A program made the position numbers and the translations under genes. A stretch of 64,000 nucleotides of DNA from Polyangia bacterium (GTDB lineage Bacteria > Myxococcota_A > Polyangia > Nannocystales > Nannocystaceae): NCBI GenBank assembly GCA_030424595.1, contig JAUHWG010000018.1, forward strand, positions 141,279-205,278, read 5' to 3'. Positions 44,255-52,731 of the stretch are shown in pieces. The notes beneath the pieces were generated by a model that was given only the letters and a program-made list of their open reading frames with translations, had not been told where the DNA came from and made no database searches. The first letter of the stretch is position 1, and each line of letters starts with the position of its first letter.

Positions 44255-44556
44255 GTGATTGAGGGACCGTCTCGAGCCCCAGCTCCTGCTTCCCCAAGTT
44301 CTCCGACCAGTCGCTCGTCACCTCCAACAGAACTCCCAGGCGAGGGCATCCCGGACCGCCTCTCGGCGGCGAGGCGAGGCCGCCGAGCTCGCCTTGAACG
44401 AAGCTGGGGAGCGGGGCATGACTGCCCTCCTCAACGTGCCAGACGAACCGGGCGAGGTGATGCCGGACGAGCACGGCGGCATCGCTGCCGTGGGTGTCGC
44501 GGGGGAACACACCGGCATTGCTGCCGGCCCTGCAACGCCGCGGCCGGCGATGCCTG
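44255..44556. other. 302-bp spacer between convergent genes
   Basis: Short open frames cross it in both directions but none has a ribosome-binding site or recognisable content. No repeat of the island families and no clear terminator was seen. Confidence 0.5.
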
Positions 44557-45627
44557 CTAGAACGCAGGGCTGAAACAGTAGAGTCGGGCGCCCTGGTGGC
44601 AGTAGGATATAGTCTCAGCGTGGGTCCATTGACCGTCGGTCATATTCGCGAACCCCACGTATGCCTCGTCGCTGAGGCTCGAGGAGGAGAACGATTTGCA
44701 GTCGTGCATCTCGCTCGTGGTCGTCCCGTCGGGGAGGGTGTTCGTCCAGACCCAGCCGAACCCGATGTCTTCCTTCTGCTCGCTGATGTTCGCGGGCTGG
44801 AGGAGCTTCGAGCTGAGCAGTGCTCCAGAGTGCTCGGCGATCTTCAGACCGTCTAGGCGGTAGTAGGGCCGGTCGACCAGCGGCACCCGGCTCGCGGCTG
44901 TGCTCGGGCCCACGCTGAGCCATGCGCGGTACTGCTCCCACTTCTGCAGCCCGGCTTCTTCGGCGAGCTCCCTACATATGGTGTCTGCCCCCTCGACCCC
45001 ATCGAGGTCACCTTTGACCGCCTCTGACGTGAGGAAGACGATGACGCCCTTCCAGGTGCAGGCGTCCGTACAGACCGCAGCCTCCGCGAAGAGAGGATCG
45101 CTCGGATCACACTCTTCGTCGAGGGGCTGGTGCTTTCCATCCTTGCAGTGCGGCTGGAGGGTGCAGTCGTCGTTGCAGCCGCCATAGCTGCCCTTGCCGT
45201 TCTTCTCTTCGCCGAGGTCGCACTCCTCCCCCGGGTCCTCAAACTCATCGCCGCACAAGCCGGGGGCATCCGTCGTTGAGCCCGTTGAGCCCGTTGAGGT
45301 CGAGTCCGAGGTTGAGTCCTCTTCACCGGAGGTCGAGCCCTCTTCACCGGAGGTCGAGCTATCCGAAGAGGTTGTCGTGTCGGCGGGGGCCGTCGTCGAC
45401 CCGGTAGTCATCGTGTCCGTGGTCGCAGGGGCGCTCGTCGAGCTCCCCGAGGCACCCGGACCCGATGTCATCGACGCTTCGCCTGTCGAGCTAGCCTCGG
45501 TCGCGCTCACTTCGCTCGACGTGCCCGCGGTGTCGTCCGGACAGGCGCCGAGCAAGCAGAGCATGAGCAGAGACACGCAAGGAGAGGCGATAGGTCCGTA
45601 GCGAGGGCTGAGGCGAACGAGGAGCAT
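44557..45627 (-). CDS. DUF1554-domain lipoprotein, copy 1
   Basis: A 356-aa lipoprotein with lipobox LLMLCLLGACPDD (Cys29). A Ser/Thr/Glu linker holds short tandem motifs (TSGEEGSTSGEEDS). A Cys-rich segment follows (LCGDEFEDPGEECDLGEE, NDDCTLQPHC, EECDPSD). The C-terminal domain begins VIVFLTSEAVKGDLDGVEGA and includes YRAWLS, RPYYRLDG, WTNTLPDGT and a final YCHQGARLYCF. This pattern fits DUF1554 (PF07588), found in surface lipoproteins. It starts 2 nt after the stop of the homologous upstream gene, so the two are co-transcribed. It is an island gene. Confidence 0.8.
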   Translation of the reverse strand: MLLVRLSPRYGPIASPCVSLLMLCLLGACPDDTAGTSSEVSATEASSTGEASMTSGPGASGSSTSAPATTDTMTTGSTTAPADTTTSSDSSTSGEEGSTSGEEDSTSDSTSTGSTGSTTDAPGLCGDEFEDPGEECDLGEEKNGKGSYGGCNDDCTLQPHCKDGKHQPLDEECDPSDPLFAEAAVCTDACTWKGVIVFLTSEAVKGDLDGVEGADTICRELAEEAGLQKWEQYRAWLSVGPSTAASRVPLVDRPYYRLDGLKIAEHSGALLSSKLLQPANISEQKEDIGFGWVWTNTLPDGTTTSEMHDCKSFSSSSLSDEAYVGFANMTDGQWTHAETISYCHQGARLYCFSPAF

Positions 45628-45629
45628 GA

Positions 45630-46874
45630 CTAGTCCCGGAAGCAGAAGATGCAGGCGGTCGTGAAGCAATTGCTCGGGTTGGGGAGGTCGGTCCACCTAA
45701 AGTCTGTCGCCTGCGTGGCACCGATCCGGCCGAGGGTTTCGTCGCTCACCGACCAGTCTCCGCAGAAGTCGTCGCTCTCGCTCGCCTCTCCAGTCGCTCT
45801 GGTCGAGGTCCAGGTGGCCTCATTTGCGGACTCACCGTCGGCGAAGCGATCGATCGGGTGGCTGAGCTGGCCATCGGTGAGGTCGTCCCAGTCGTCGGCG
45901 ATCACGGACCCGTCGACGAGGACGTAGCGTGCGTTGCGAGTGGCGAAGCGGGTCGCGGGTGAAGACTTGGAGTCTGAGAGCCAAGCCCGGAAGCGTTCGG
46001 GCGCGGCGAGGTCGTGAAGCTCCGCCTCCGCCTGGCACAGCGCGTCCGCGCCGTCGACACCCATGAGCTCGCCGGCGCTAAGCGGATCCTTGGTCACAAA
46101 GACCTCTCGGTCGAGGAGACACGCGGCGTTGCAGCCGTCATCGGGGTCGAGGTTGCCGTCATCGCACTCCTCGACGCCCTCATGGAGAACCCCGTCGCCG
46201 CAGGTCGCGGCGAAGCATGTGCTCAGGCAGGCGTCGCTGTTGTTGTCGTTGGCATCGTCACACTCCTCTTTGCCCTCGAGGACGATCCCATCACCGCAGA
46301 AGGCATAGGTACAGGCGTTGGTGCAGCCGTCGCTGTTGTTGCCGTTGCCGTCGTCGCACTCCTCGTCGCCCTTGACGACCCCGTCGCCGCAGATGGAGGC
46401 GAGGCAGGCGTTCGAGCAGGCGTCGTCGTCGATCTCGTTGGCGTCGTCGCACTCTTCGCCGAGGTCCGCCTGGACATCGCCGTCGCCGCAGTAGGGGAGC
46501 AGGTCACAGTAGATCGAGCAGCCCGGGGTTCCGTCGGCGGGCCAGCGGTTGGCATCGCCGTCGTCGCAGAGCTCGCTGCCTTGGACGAAGTCGTCGCCGC
46601 AGGAGGCGAATTGGCATGTGAGGGTGCACTCGCCGTTGTTGCTGTTCTGGTCGCCAAGATCGCACTCTTCGCCGGGCTGGACGAACCCGTCGCCGCAGGA
46701 GGCGAGCTGGCAGGTCTTCAAACACTCGGAGGCGTCACCGTTACCTGCGCCGTCGTCGCACTCCTCGTCGACTTCGGGCTCGTGCACGCCGTTGCCGCAG
46801 ATCCCCAGGTAGGGGTTCGGCTCGGTGCAGGAGCTGAGGAGCAGAAGGGACATGATGGGTACGACGACGCGCAT
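45630..46874 (-). CDS. DUF1554-domain lipoprotein with DUF4215-type repeats, copy 2
   Basis: A 414-aa lipoprotein. From the ATG at 46874 the signal peptide is MRVVVPIMSLLLLSSC with lipobox Cys16. Seven Cys-rich units follow in tandem (GICGNGVHEPEVDEECDDG, SCGDGFVQPGEECDLGD, SCGDDFVQGSELCDDGD, YCGDGDVQADLGEECDD, ICGDGVVKGDEECDDGN, FCGDGIVLEGKEECDD, TCGDGVLHEGVEECDDGN). The C-terminal DUF1554-like domain starts VFVTKDPLSAGELMGVDGAD and ends CFTTACIFCFRD. In-frame sequence upstream to 47105 runs into the type A repeat array and is not taken as coding. Confidence 0.82.
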   Translation of the reverse strand: MRVVVPIMSLLLLSSCTEPNPYLGICGNGVHEPEVDEECDDGAGNGDASECLKTCQLASCGDGFVQPGEECDLGDQNSNNGECTLTCQFASCGDDFVQGSELCDDGDANRWPADGTPGCSIYCDLLPYCGDGDVQADLGEECDDANEIDDDACSNACLASICGDGVVKGDEECDDGNGNNSDGCTNACTYAFCGDGIVLEGKEECDDANDNNSDACLSTCFAATCGDGVLHEGVEECDDGNLDPDDGCNAACLLDREVFVTKDPLSAGELMGVDGADALCQAEAELHDLAAPERFRAWLSDSKSSPATRFATRNARYVLVDGSVIADDWDDLTDGQLSHPIDRFADGESANEATWTSTRATGEASESDDFCGDWSVSDETLGRIGATQATDFRWTDLPNPSNCFTTACIFCFRD

Positions 46875-46992
46875 CGGGGGCATCCTAGGCCGGAGGGAGG
46901 GCATCCGGAAGGGGAGATGCGCGCTGCACGTGTAGTCGGCCACACGTGGGAGACTGTTGCGTGCTGACGGCAGGTAATTTTGCATCTCGTCT

Positions 46993-47396
46993 TGGTCAGC
47001 CGCTCGGCGGCGAGGGCCGCATCCGAATAACCGGGCGAGGGGCGAGGAGCATCCCCGGAGCGGAGGCCGAATCGCCGGGCCGGGGCATCCCAGCGGAGGC
47101 CGCATCTCGGCGGCGGGGGCGCATCCGAGTCACCGGGGCGAGGAGCATCTCCGCAGCAGAGGCTTCCTCTCGGCGGCGAGGGGCGCATCCGAATAACCGG
47201 GCGAAGAGCATCCCCGAAGCGGAGGCTGCCTCTCGGCGGCGAGGGGCGCATCCGAATAACCGGGCGAGGAGCATCCCCGGGGGCGGGCGCCCCCTCTCAT
47301 GAACCGGATCAAACACGCCTCGAAGCGCCGATGCCCGCTTGCGTCACCGCAGGGAGCTCTCGCGGTAGCTCTCTCGCCGATCGGCGCGACTAGTTG
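46993..47396. repeat. Type A tandem repeat array, left copy with conserved flank
   Basis: About four to five units of ~60-65 bp have the core GCATCCGAATAACCGGGCGA, followed by GAGCATCCCCG and GCGGAGGC, with GGCGGCGAGGGGC between units. The last ~100 bp (from about 47293: CTCTCATGAACCGGATCAAA to CTCTCTCGCCGATCGGC) is a unique flank. The same flank follows the matching array at 50386-50500, so array plus flank exist twice in the same orientation. Confidence 0.85.
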
Positions 47397-47511
47397 TCGT
47401 TGATCACCCGGCTGAAGACGCGGGCGATGAGCGTCCTGCGCTGGGCTGATCGGCGTCGGCGGTGAGCTTCGGCGGAATGCTCGCGTCGATCAAAGCAGCC
47501 GCCGCCGATCC

Positions 47512-48732
47512 TCACCAGACCCTGGTGAGTCCGAGCGCCCCGGGACGAAATGGGCGACCTCGGCGAGCAGCGATCGCGCCTGCGACAGCTCCGGTGGCGG
47601 CTCCTACTCCTGCGGCGGTTAGTACTTGCCGAGCGGCATCGTTCTTCACGTAGCGTGCTCCCGCGACCACGAGGGCCGCACTGCCGAGGGCGCACCAGAA
47701 CCCAATATCCTTGTGCAACGGCTTCTTGCTAGCGCCGGGGCGCTCGCCATCTCGGAGCTTGTTCCCTAGCGCTGCCGCGCCGACGGCAGACGCCGTGAAG
47801 ACGAGCACGAGAACGAAGATGCCACCCGCCGTCAGGATCCACTTGGTCTTGGACCCCTCAGCGTCATCGCGAGGAGGCTCGTCGAGGATAACGTCCCACT
47901 CGACGGTCTCGGCACGGGGTGGGTCATCGCCGCTCCTCTCGGTGCGGGCTGTCCGAGCCCAATCACGTTCATGTTCACGAGCTCGGCTTCTGTCCTCGTC
48001 GACGGGACCCGTGTCGGACCACTCTTGACGCTCGGGCCACTTCTTTCGCTTCGCCTTAACGGGCTCGCCGCTCTCTGTTGTCGCGTTGCGCGATCGCTTG
48101 GGTTCGGGCTCGGAGATACGTCTCGCGGCTTTGACCTCTTGGGTCGCGTCCTCTGGGGCACTCGCTTGACGGGATCGCGCAACGCTGTCCCTGTCTGCGT
48201 CCGGCGTGGACGTTACTTCTGGTTTCGGGCCGCTGCTCGTCGGCTTCTGCTTCGGTGCAGCTTGTCTCCGGGATGCGCTTTCCCGAGTCTCCACGGGTTG
48301 GAGAAGCGTTGAGTCCGTCGGCGCATCGTGTCGGCGAACAACAGCCATCGAGACTTCAAGAACTTCCGCCAGATCGAGCAACAAGTTGAGGCGCGGCCGC
48401 GGGTTCTCGGATGCGAACATCCGCTTGAGGTTCGACGAGTCGGTCCCCACGAGATCGGCGAGCTGCCAGCACGAAAGCCCTCTCTCCTCGCGCACAGAGT
48501 CGAGAAACGCGATGAGCGCCAAGGGGTCCCGCGCCTCAGAGCAGGTCAAGTGAAGTCCGAGCGGGTTCATGAGCCGGTAGAGCGTGACCAGATCGACGTT
48601 CGGGTTGCTCTTGGAGAAGATCTTCCGAACGTTCCCCGGCCGGAGACCAGCAGCTCGCGCGAGCTCAGACTTTTTGATGTTTCGACCAGCTCGGTGATCG
48701 TCGATGGCTCCAATAATCTCGCTCGTCTCCAC
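47512..48732 (-). CDS. Membrane-anchored double-HTH protein of unknown function
   Basis: A 406-aa protein. Residues ~1-50 contain one XRE-like HTH (KKSELARAAGLRPGNVRKIF) and ~65-120 another (LSCWQLADLVGTDSSNLKRMF). A long charged, disordered linker follows (PKQKPTSSGPKPEVTS through RSRAREHERDWARTARTER). Two membrane segments end the protein (ILTAGGIFVLVLVFTASAVG; CALGSAALVVAGARYV), with a Gly/Ala-rich tail. DNA-binding heads tethered to the membrane suggest a RodZ-like anchor or a membrane-bound regulator. GTG at 48732 has GGAGG 4 nt upstream; the frame is open to 48786. The gene lies between two copies of the type A repeat array. Confidence 0.68.
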   Translation of the reverse strand: METSEIIGAIDDHRAGRNIKKSELARAAGLRPGNVRKIFSKSNPNVDLVTLYRLMNPLGLHLTCSEARDPLALIAFLDSVREERGLSCWQLADLVGTDSSNLKRMFASENPRPRLNLLLDLAEVLEVSMAVVRRHDAPTDSTLLQPVETRESASRRQAAPKQKPTSSGPKPEVTSTPDADRDSVARSRQASAPEDATQEVKAARRISEPEPKRSRNATTESGEPVKAKRKKWPERQEWSDTGPVDEDRSRAREHERDWARTARTERSGDDPPRAETVEWDVILDEPPRDDAEGSKTKWILTAGGIFVLVLVFTASAVGAAALGNKLRDGERPGASKKPLHKDIGFWCALGSAALVVAGARYVKNDAARQVLTAAGVGAATGAVAGAIAARRGRPFRPGALGLTRVW

Positions 48733-48950
48733 AGGTCCTCCAATGCGGCAGCGACCCAAAATACATGGTTCTTGAGACATCTTCATCTTGCGTTCTCGAA
48801 CAGCTCTTCTTCGCCCGTCGGACGCGTACGTCTCTGACGCCGGAGCTCCACCCAGACCAGCGTTGAAGACTTGGCGGCGGTCGTAGTCGCCCGAGCGAAA
48901 GACACCGTGGTGCTCTTGGAACTGCGGGGGCTCGTGCCGCCCGCTTCTTC

Positions 48951-49915
48951 AAGGCGATGGCCTCCGTGAAGATCAGAGCCTGCGCGCCTCGGAACAGGTC
49001 GGGCCGAGCATCTTCGTCGGCGGCGCTTCTCCGCAACCGAGCGCTCCTGCCTGGGCCGCCTCCGAATAACCAGAACGAGCATCGTCGCAGCCGGCGCGCT
49101 TCTCAGCGACTGGGCGCTTCTGCATCGGGCCGCATCCGGATAACCAGGCCGAGCATCGTCGCAGCCGGCGCTTTTCCAAGGCGATGGCCTCCGTGAAGTT
49201 CAGAGCCGAGCCGCATCCGAAACAAGAGGCCGAGCATCTCCGCAGCCGGCGCGCTTCTCAGCGACTGGGAGCTTCTGCATCGGGACGCATCCGGATAACC
49301 AGGCCGAGCATCGTCGCAGCCGGCGCGCTTTTCCAAGGCGATGGCCTCCGTGACGCTCAGAGCCGAGCCGCATCCGAAACACGAGGCCGAGCATCTCCGC
49401 AGCCGGCGCGCTTCTCAGCGACTGGGCGCTTCTGCATCGGGCCGCATCCGGATAGCCAGGCCGAGCATCGTCGCAGCCGGCGCGCTTCTCCAAGGCGATG
49501 GCCTCCGTGACGTTCAGAGCCGAGCCGCATCCGAGACACGAGGGCGAGTATCTCCGCAGCCGCCTCGGAGTAGCCAGGACGAGCATCGTCACAGCCGGCG
49601 CGCTTCTCAGCGACTGGGCGCTTCTGCATCGGGCCGCATCCGGGTAACCAGGCCGAGCATCTTCGCAGCCGGCGCGCTTCTTCAACCCGATGGGATCGGT
49701 GAAATTCAGAGCCGAGCCGCATCCGAGGCCGAGTATCCCCGCAGCCGGCGCGCTTCTCAGCAACCGGGCGCTTCAGCACCGGGCCGCACCCGGATAACCA
49801 GACCGAGCAACTTCGTAGCCGGCGCGCTTCTCCAAGGCGCTGGTCTCGGAGAAGTTCGGTGCCGGTACGCATCCGAATAACCAGGCCGAGCCTTTCCGAA
49901 GCCGGCCTTCTCTTC
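48951..49915. repeat. Type B higher-order tandem repeat array
   Basis: About 0.97 kb of related units. A 157-bp higher-order period is visible from AAGGCGATGGCCTCCGTG at 49178, 49335 and 49492, with an earlier copy at 48951. Each period holds two half-units sharing CATCCGGATAACCAGGCC, GAGCATC, GCAGCCGGCGCGCTT and TCAGCGACTGGGCGCTTC. The core CATCCGRATAACCRGGC is shared with type A repeats, so the two families are related. Open frames on the minus strand across it are a by-product of composition. Confidence 0.88.
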
Positions 49916-49920
49916 CTCAA

Positions 49921-50500
49921 CATGGGGCGAGGAGCATCCCCGTGCCTCTCGGCGGCGAGGGGCGCATCCGAATAACCGGGCGAGGAGCATCCCCGAAGCG
50001 GAGACTGTCTCTCGGCGGCGAGGGGCGCATCCGAATAACCGGGCGAGCAGCATCCAGGAAGCGGAGGCTGTCTCCTGGCGGCGAGGGGCGCATCCGAATG
50101 ACCGGGCGAGGAGCATCCCCGGAGCGGAGGCCGCATCTCGGCGGCGAGGGGCGCATCCGAGTAACCAGGGCGAGGAGCATCTCCGGAGCGGAGGCCTCTC
50201 GGCGGCGAGGGGCGCATCCAAATAACCGGGCGAGGAGCATCTCCGCAGCAGAGGCTTCCCGTCGGCGGCGAGGGGCGCATCCGAATGACCTGGCGAGGAG
50301 CATCCCCGGAGCGGAGGGTGCCTCTCGGCGGCGAGGGGCGCATCCGAGTAACCGGATGAACAGCATCCCCGGGGCGGGGGCCGCCTCTCATAACCCGGAT
50401 CGAACACGCCTCGACGACGCAGGTGAGGACGCCGATGCCCGTTGGCGTCGCCGCAGGGAGCCCTCGCGGCGAGCTCTCTCGCCGACCGGCAAAACTAGTA
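49921..50500. repeat. Type A tandem repeat array, right copy with conserved flank
   Basis: Seven units with cores at about 49968, 50028, 50088, 50153, 50213, 50277 and 50340 (period 60-65 bp), each GCGCATCCGARTRACC followed by GGGCGAGGAGCATC and a variable GCGGAGGC tail. The array ends in the same ~100-bp flank seen after the left array near 47293-47396. It directly abuts the type B array on its left. Confidence 0.88.
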
Positions 50501-50719
50501 GCGAAACCGTCGCCCTAGCGAGCTACCGCGAGCCGTCTCCAAAGCGTCGGTCAGACCTGCTCCCGTTCGACATGGGGGGCGCTCAGAAGAGGATCTGCGC
50601 AGGTTCTTAGCCTCGTCAGCGCCTCGACGAGCTTGCGCGCGCAGCAGCTCCGCTGGTCGGTCTAGGGCGAGCTCCCGCGGGGGCGCGAAGGAGCGGCGCC
50701 CCTGTCGAACAGACCGCCG

Positions 50720-52459
50720 CTACGGCTGCGGCGACCAGACCTTCGGCTCGGCGCTCGAGATCCCCTTCATGTCATCGCCGAGCTGACCGAAGGCGTTCAG
50801 CCCCCACGCGTGGACATTACCGCTCCCGTCGACCACAAGCGTATGCGCGAGGCCTAGGGCCACGCCGCGAACCTCCTCCAGCGCGAGGAGAGCGGTGGGC
50901 TCGGAGCGGTCGTCGAAGTCGCCAAGGCCGAGCTGACCGCTAAAGTTTTGCCCAAATCCGTAGAGCATGCCGTCGTCCAAGAGCCCAAAGCTGAAGTTTC
51001 CGCTCGCCGCCATGACAAGAGCGCCGGAGCCAAGGACGATGTCGGCCGGTTGATGCACATCGTCTCCCCCGCCGTTCCCGACCTGCCCGCTGGCGTTTAG
51101 GCCCCACGCGAGGACATCACCCGACACACCGGCCATCAGACTGTGCGCTTTACCGGCGGCGACCTGCAGCGCTGTCGCGTCGTTCACGTCGATCAATAGA
51201 GGTAGTGCGGAGTCGAGCTCGGTGCCATCGCCGAGCTGCCCGTCGCTGTTCTTGCCGAACCCGTAGACATCGCCGTCCGCGTTCACAGCGAGCGTATAGG
51301 CTCCTCCGCCGGCCACGGCGATGACGTCGCCCAGCCCCAACACCTGGCCAGGGAGTCCCTCGCTCCCCTCGCGCCCGAGCTGTCCGTTGCTGTTCGAGCC
51401 CCAGCTCCACAGCCCACCGTCTTCATCGATCGCGAGCGTGTGCCGCTGACCTGCGGCGATCGACTCCACAGGCGGGAGCCCCTCGACCGTGGTCGGCACC
51501 TCGAGATCGGGCCCAAGGCCCAACCCTAGCGCTTGCTCGTTGTTTCGGCCCCACGTGTAGACGATCCCTTCGCTCGAGAGGGCGACCGAGTGGTTGAGCC
51601 CCGCGGCGAGACCGAGAAGCTCGACCTCTGCGAGCGCGAGGGTAGGAACGGTACGGTCTTGCACGTCGCCTACCCCGAGCTGCCCCTGGTTGTTGCGTCC
51701 CGAGGCGTAGAGTTCACCTTCGAGGAGCGCGAGCGCGTGGGATCCTCCGCCTGCGATCGGCACGCCGAGGTGGACCGCGATCGTCCGCTCGCTGCTCTTG
51801 TCCGCGGCATCGCGCGCGACGACCGTGATCTCGTTCCAGCCCCGCTCTAAGGGCGCGATCCACTCGATCTCCAGCTCCGCTGAGGGCTCGACGTCCAGGT
51901 CCACGAGAACACCTCCGACGCTGATCGAGACGTCGACCACCTCGACATCATCAGCGATCGTTCCCGCGATCGCGACCCTCCGCCCGGGGGTGTAGAGACC
52001 GTCGAGGGGACGCGCGAGGGTGATGCTCGGCGGCGCCTCATCGCCACCAGTCGTCGTCGGATCTTCGCTCGTCGAACCTTCGCTCGTCGAACCTTCGCCC
52101 GTCGAATCTTCACCCGTCGTGCCCGTCGTCGCCGGATCTTCGGTCGTCGTGCCCGTCGTCGACGCTGAGCTGAGCCCACCGCCTGTCGATGTCGACATCG
52201 ACGTCGACGTCGACGTCGTCTCGTTGTCATCGCTCGTCCCGGCGTCCGCATCACCAGAGCTGGTCGTCGTCGGCTCGGCGCCGCTCATCGATGTAGAGAT
52301 ACTGCCCGTGCTCCCTGTGCTCGAGTCCGTCGAGCTGGCGGAGCCCTCGGGCGGGGTACCGCCGCAAGCGAGGGTGGTCGCGGCCAAGACCGTGATAAGA
52401 GAACGTCGCCCGCCGTTGGGGGCGTTGGTGACTGACCTGACATCCATCGTGCGCTTCAT
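50720..52459 (-). CDS. RCC1-repeat lipoprotein
   Basis: A 579-aa lipoprotein. The lipobox is LAATTLACGGTPP. A Ser/Thr linker contains short tandem motifs (EGSTSEGSTSEDP). A bacterial Ig-like domain lies at ~145-230 (PSITLARPLDGLYTPGRRVA). Seven RCC1/ATS1-type blades follow, each with a WG/FGxN..GQLG motif (SGRNNQGQLGVGD, TWGRNNEQALGLG, SWGSNSNGQLG, GFGKNSDGQLGDG, AWGLNASGQVGNGG, GFGQNFSGQLGLGD, AWGLNAFGQLGDD). The ATG at 52459 has AGAGAG upstream. It is divergent from the haem receptor gene and shares its Fur-box-bearing intergenic region, but need not share its regulation. Function unknown; likely exposed on the surface. Confidence 0.88.
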   Translation of the reverse strand: MKRTMDVRSVTNAPNGGRRSLITVLAATTLACGGTPPEGSASSTDSSTGSTGSISTSMSGAEPTTTSSGDADAGTSDDNETTSTSTSMSTSTGGGLSSASTTGTTTEDPATTGTTGEDSTGEGSTSEGSTSEDPTTTGGDEAPPSITLARPLDGLYTPGRRVAIAGTIADDVEVVDVSISVGGVLVDLDVEPSAELEIEWIAPLERGWNEITVVARDAADKSSERTIAVHLGVPIAGGGSHALALLEGELYASGRNNQGQLGVGDVQDRTVPTLALAEVELLGLAAGLNHSVALSSEGIVYTWGRNNEQALGLGLGPDLEVPTTVEGLPPVESIAAGQRHTLAIDEDGGLWSWGSNSNGQLGREGSEGLPGQVLGLGDVIAVAGGGAYTLAVNADGDVYGFGKNSDGQLGDGTELDSALPLLIDVNDATALQVAAGKAHSLMAGVSGDVLAWGLNASGQVGNGGGDDVHQPADIVLGSGALVMAASGNFSFGLLDDGMLYGFGQNFSGQLGLGDFDDRSEPTALLALEEVRGVALGLAHTLVVDGSGNVHAWGLNAFGQLGDDMKGISSAEPKVWSPQP

Positions 52460-52532
52460 TGGATCTCTCTTGGTGGCCGCGCGATTTCGTTCGCGCGGGC
52501 CAGCATCTTAGGCGATCCCGTCACCCTTCAAT

Positions 52533-52551
52533 GAAAACGATTATCACTTTC
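52533..52551 (+). promoter_or_regulatory. Fur-box-like operator 1 upstream of the TonB receptor
   Basis: GAAAACGATTATCACTTTC matches the 19-bp Fur consensus at 14 of 19 positions. It sits in a sharply AT-rich stretch of a GC-rich genome, about 180-200 nt upstream of the receptor start and 75 nt upstream of the divergent RCC1 gene. Confidence 0.65.
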
Positions 52552-52600
52552 GAAATTGAAATTTCACACATCGGCCCCACGTCGCTCGCTATTGAATTCT

Positions 52601-52619
52601 GATAATGAAACCTGATATC
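52601..52619 (+). promoter_or_regulatory. Fur-box-like operator 2 upstream of the TonB receptor
   Basis: GATAATGAAACCTGATATC matches the Fur consensus at 13 of 19 positions and begins with a perfect GATAATGA half-site. It lies 68 bp from operator 1, closer to the receptor gene. Together the two AT-rich sites suggest an iron-repressed promoter. Confidence 0.6.
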
Positions 52620-52731
52620 AAAATAATGAATGCTTCAAAGGATCCCGACCACAGAAGCGCCGCCGCTCCCCCACTCCCCCCTGGTGATCCCCTGTGCATC
52701 CCCAAGGGACAGCTAAGGGCCGCGTGCGCGG

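Noticed and set aside
44259..44573. Possible 104-aa gene after the kinase
   Set aside because: No Shine-Dalgarno sequence, no recognisable content, and it overlaps the stop of the convergent lipoprotein gene.
49357..50391. Long minus-strand open frame of 344 codons with repeating RPVIRMRPSPP-like peptides
   Set aside because: It is the translation of the type B and type A DNA repeats. Unit lengths are not all multiples of three, peptide repeats change register, there is no ribosome-binding site, and composition rather than selection keeps the frame open.
46993..50500. Possible CRISPR array
   Set aside because: Units are 60-157 bp with graded divergence and no unique spacers of constant length; no cas genes are near.
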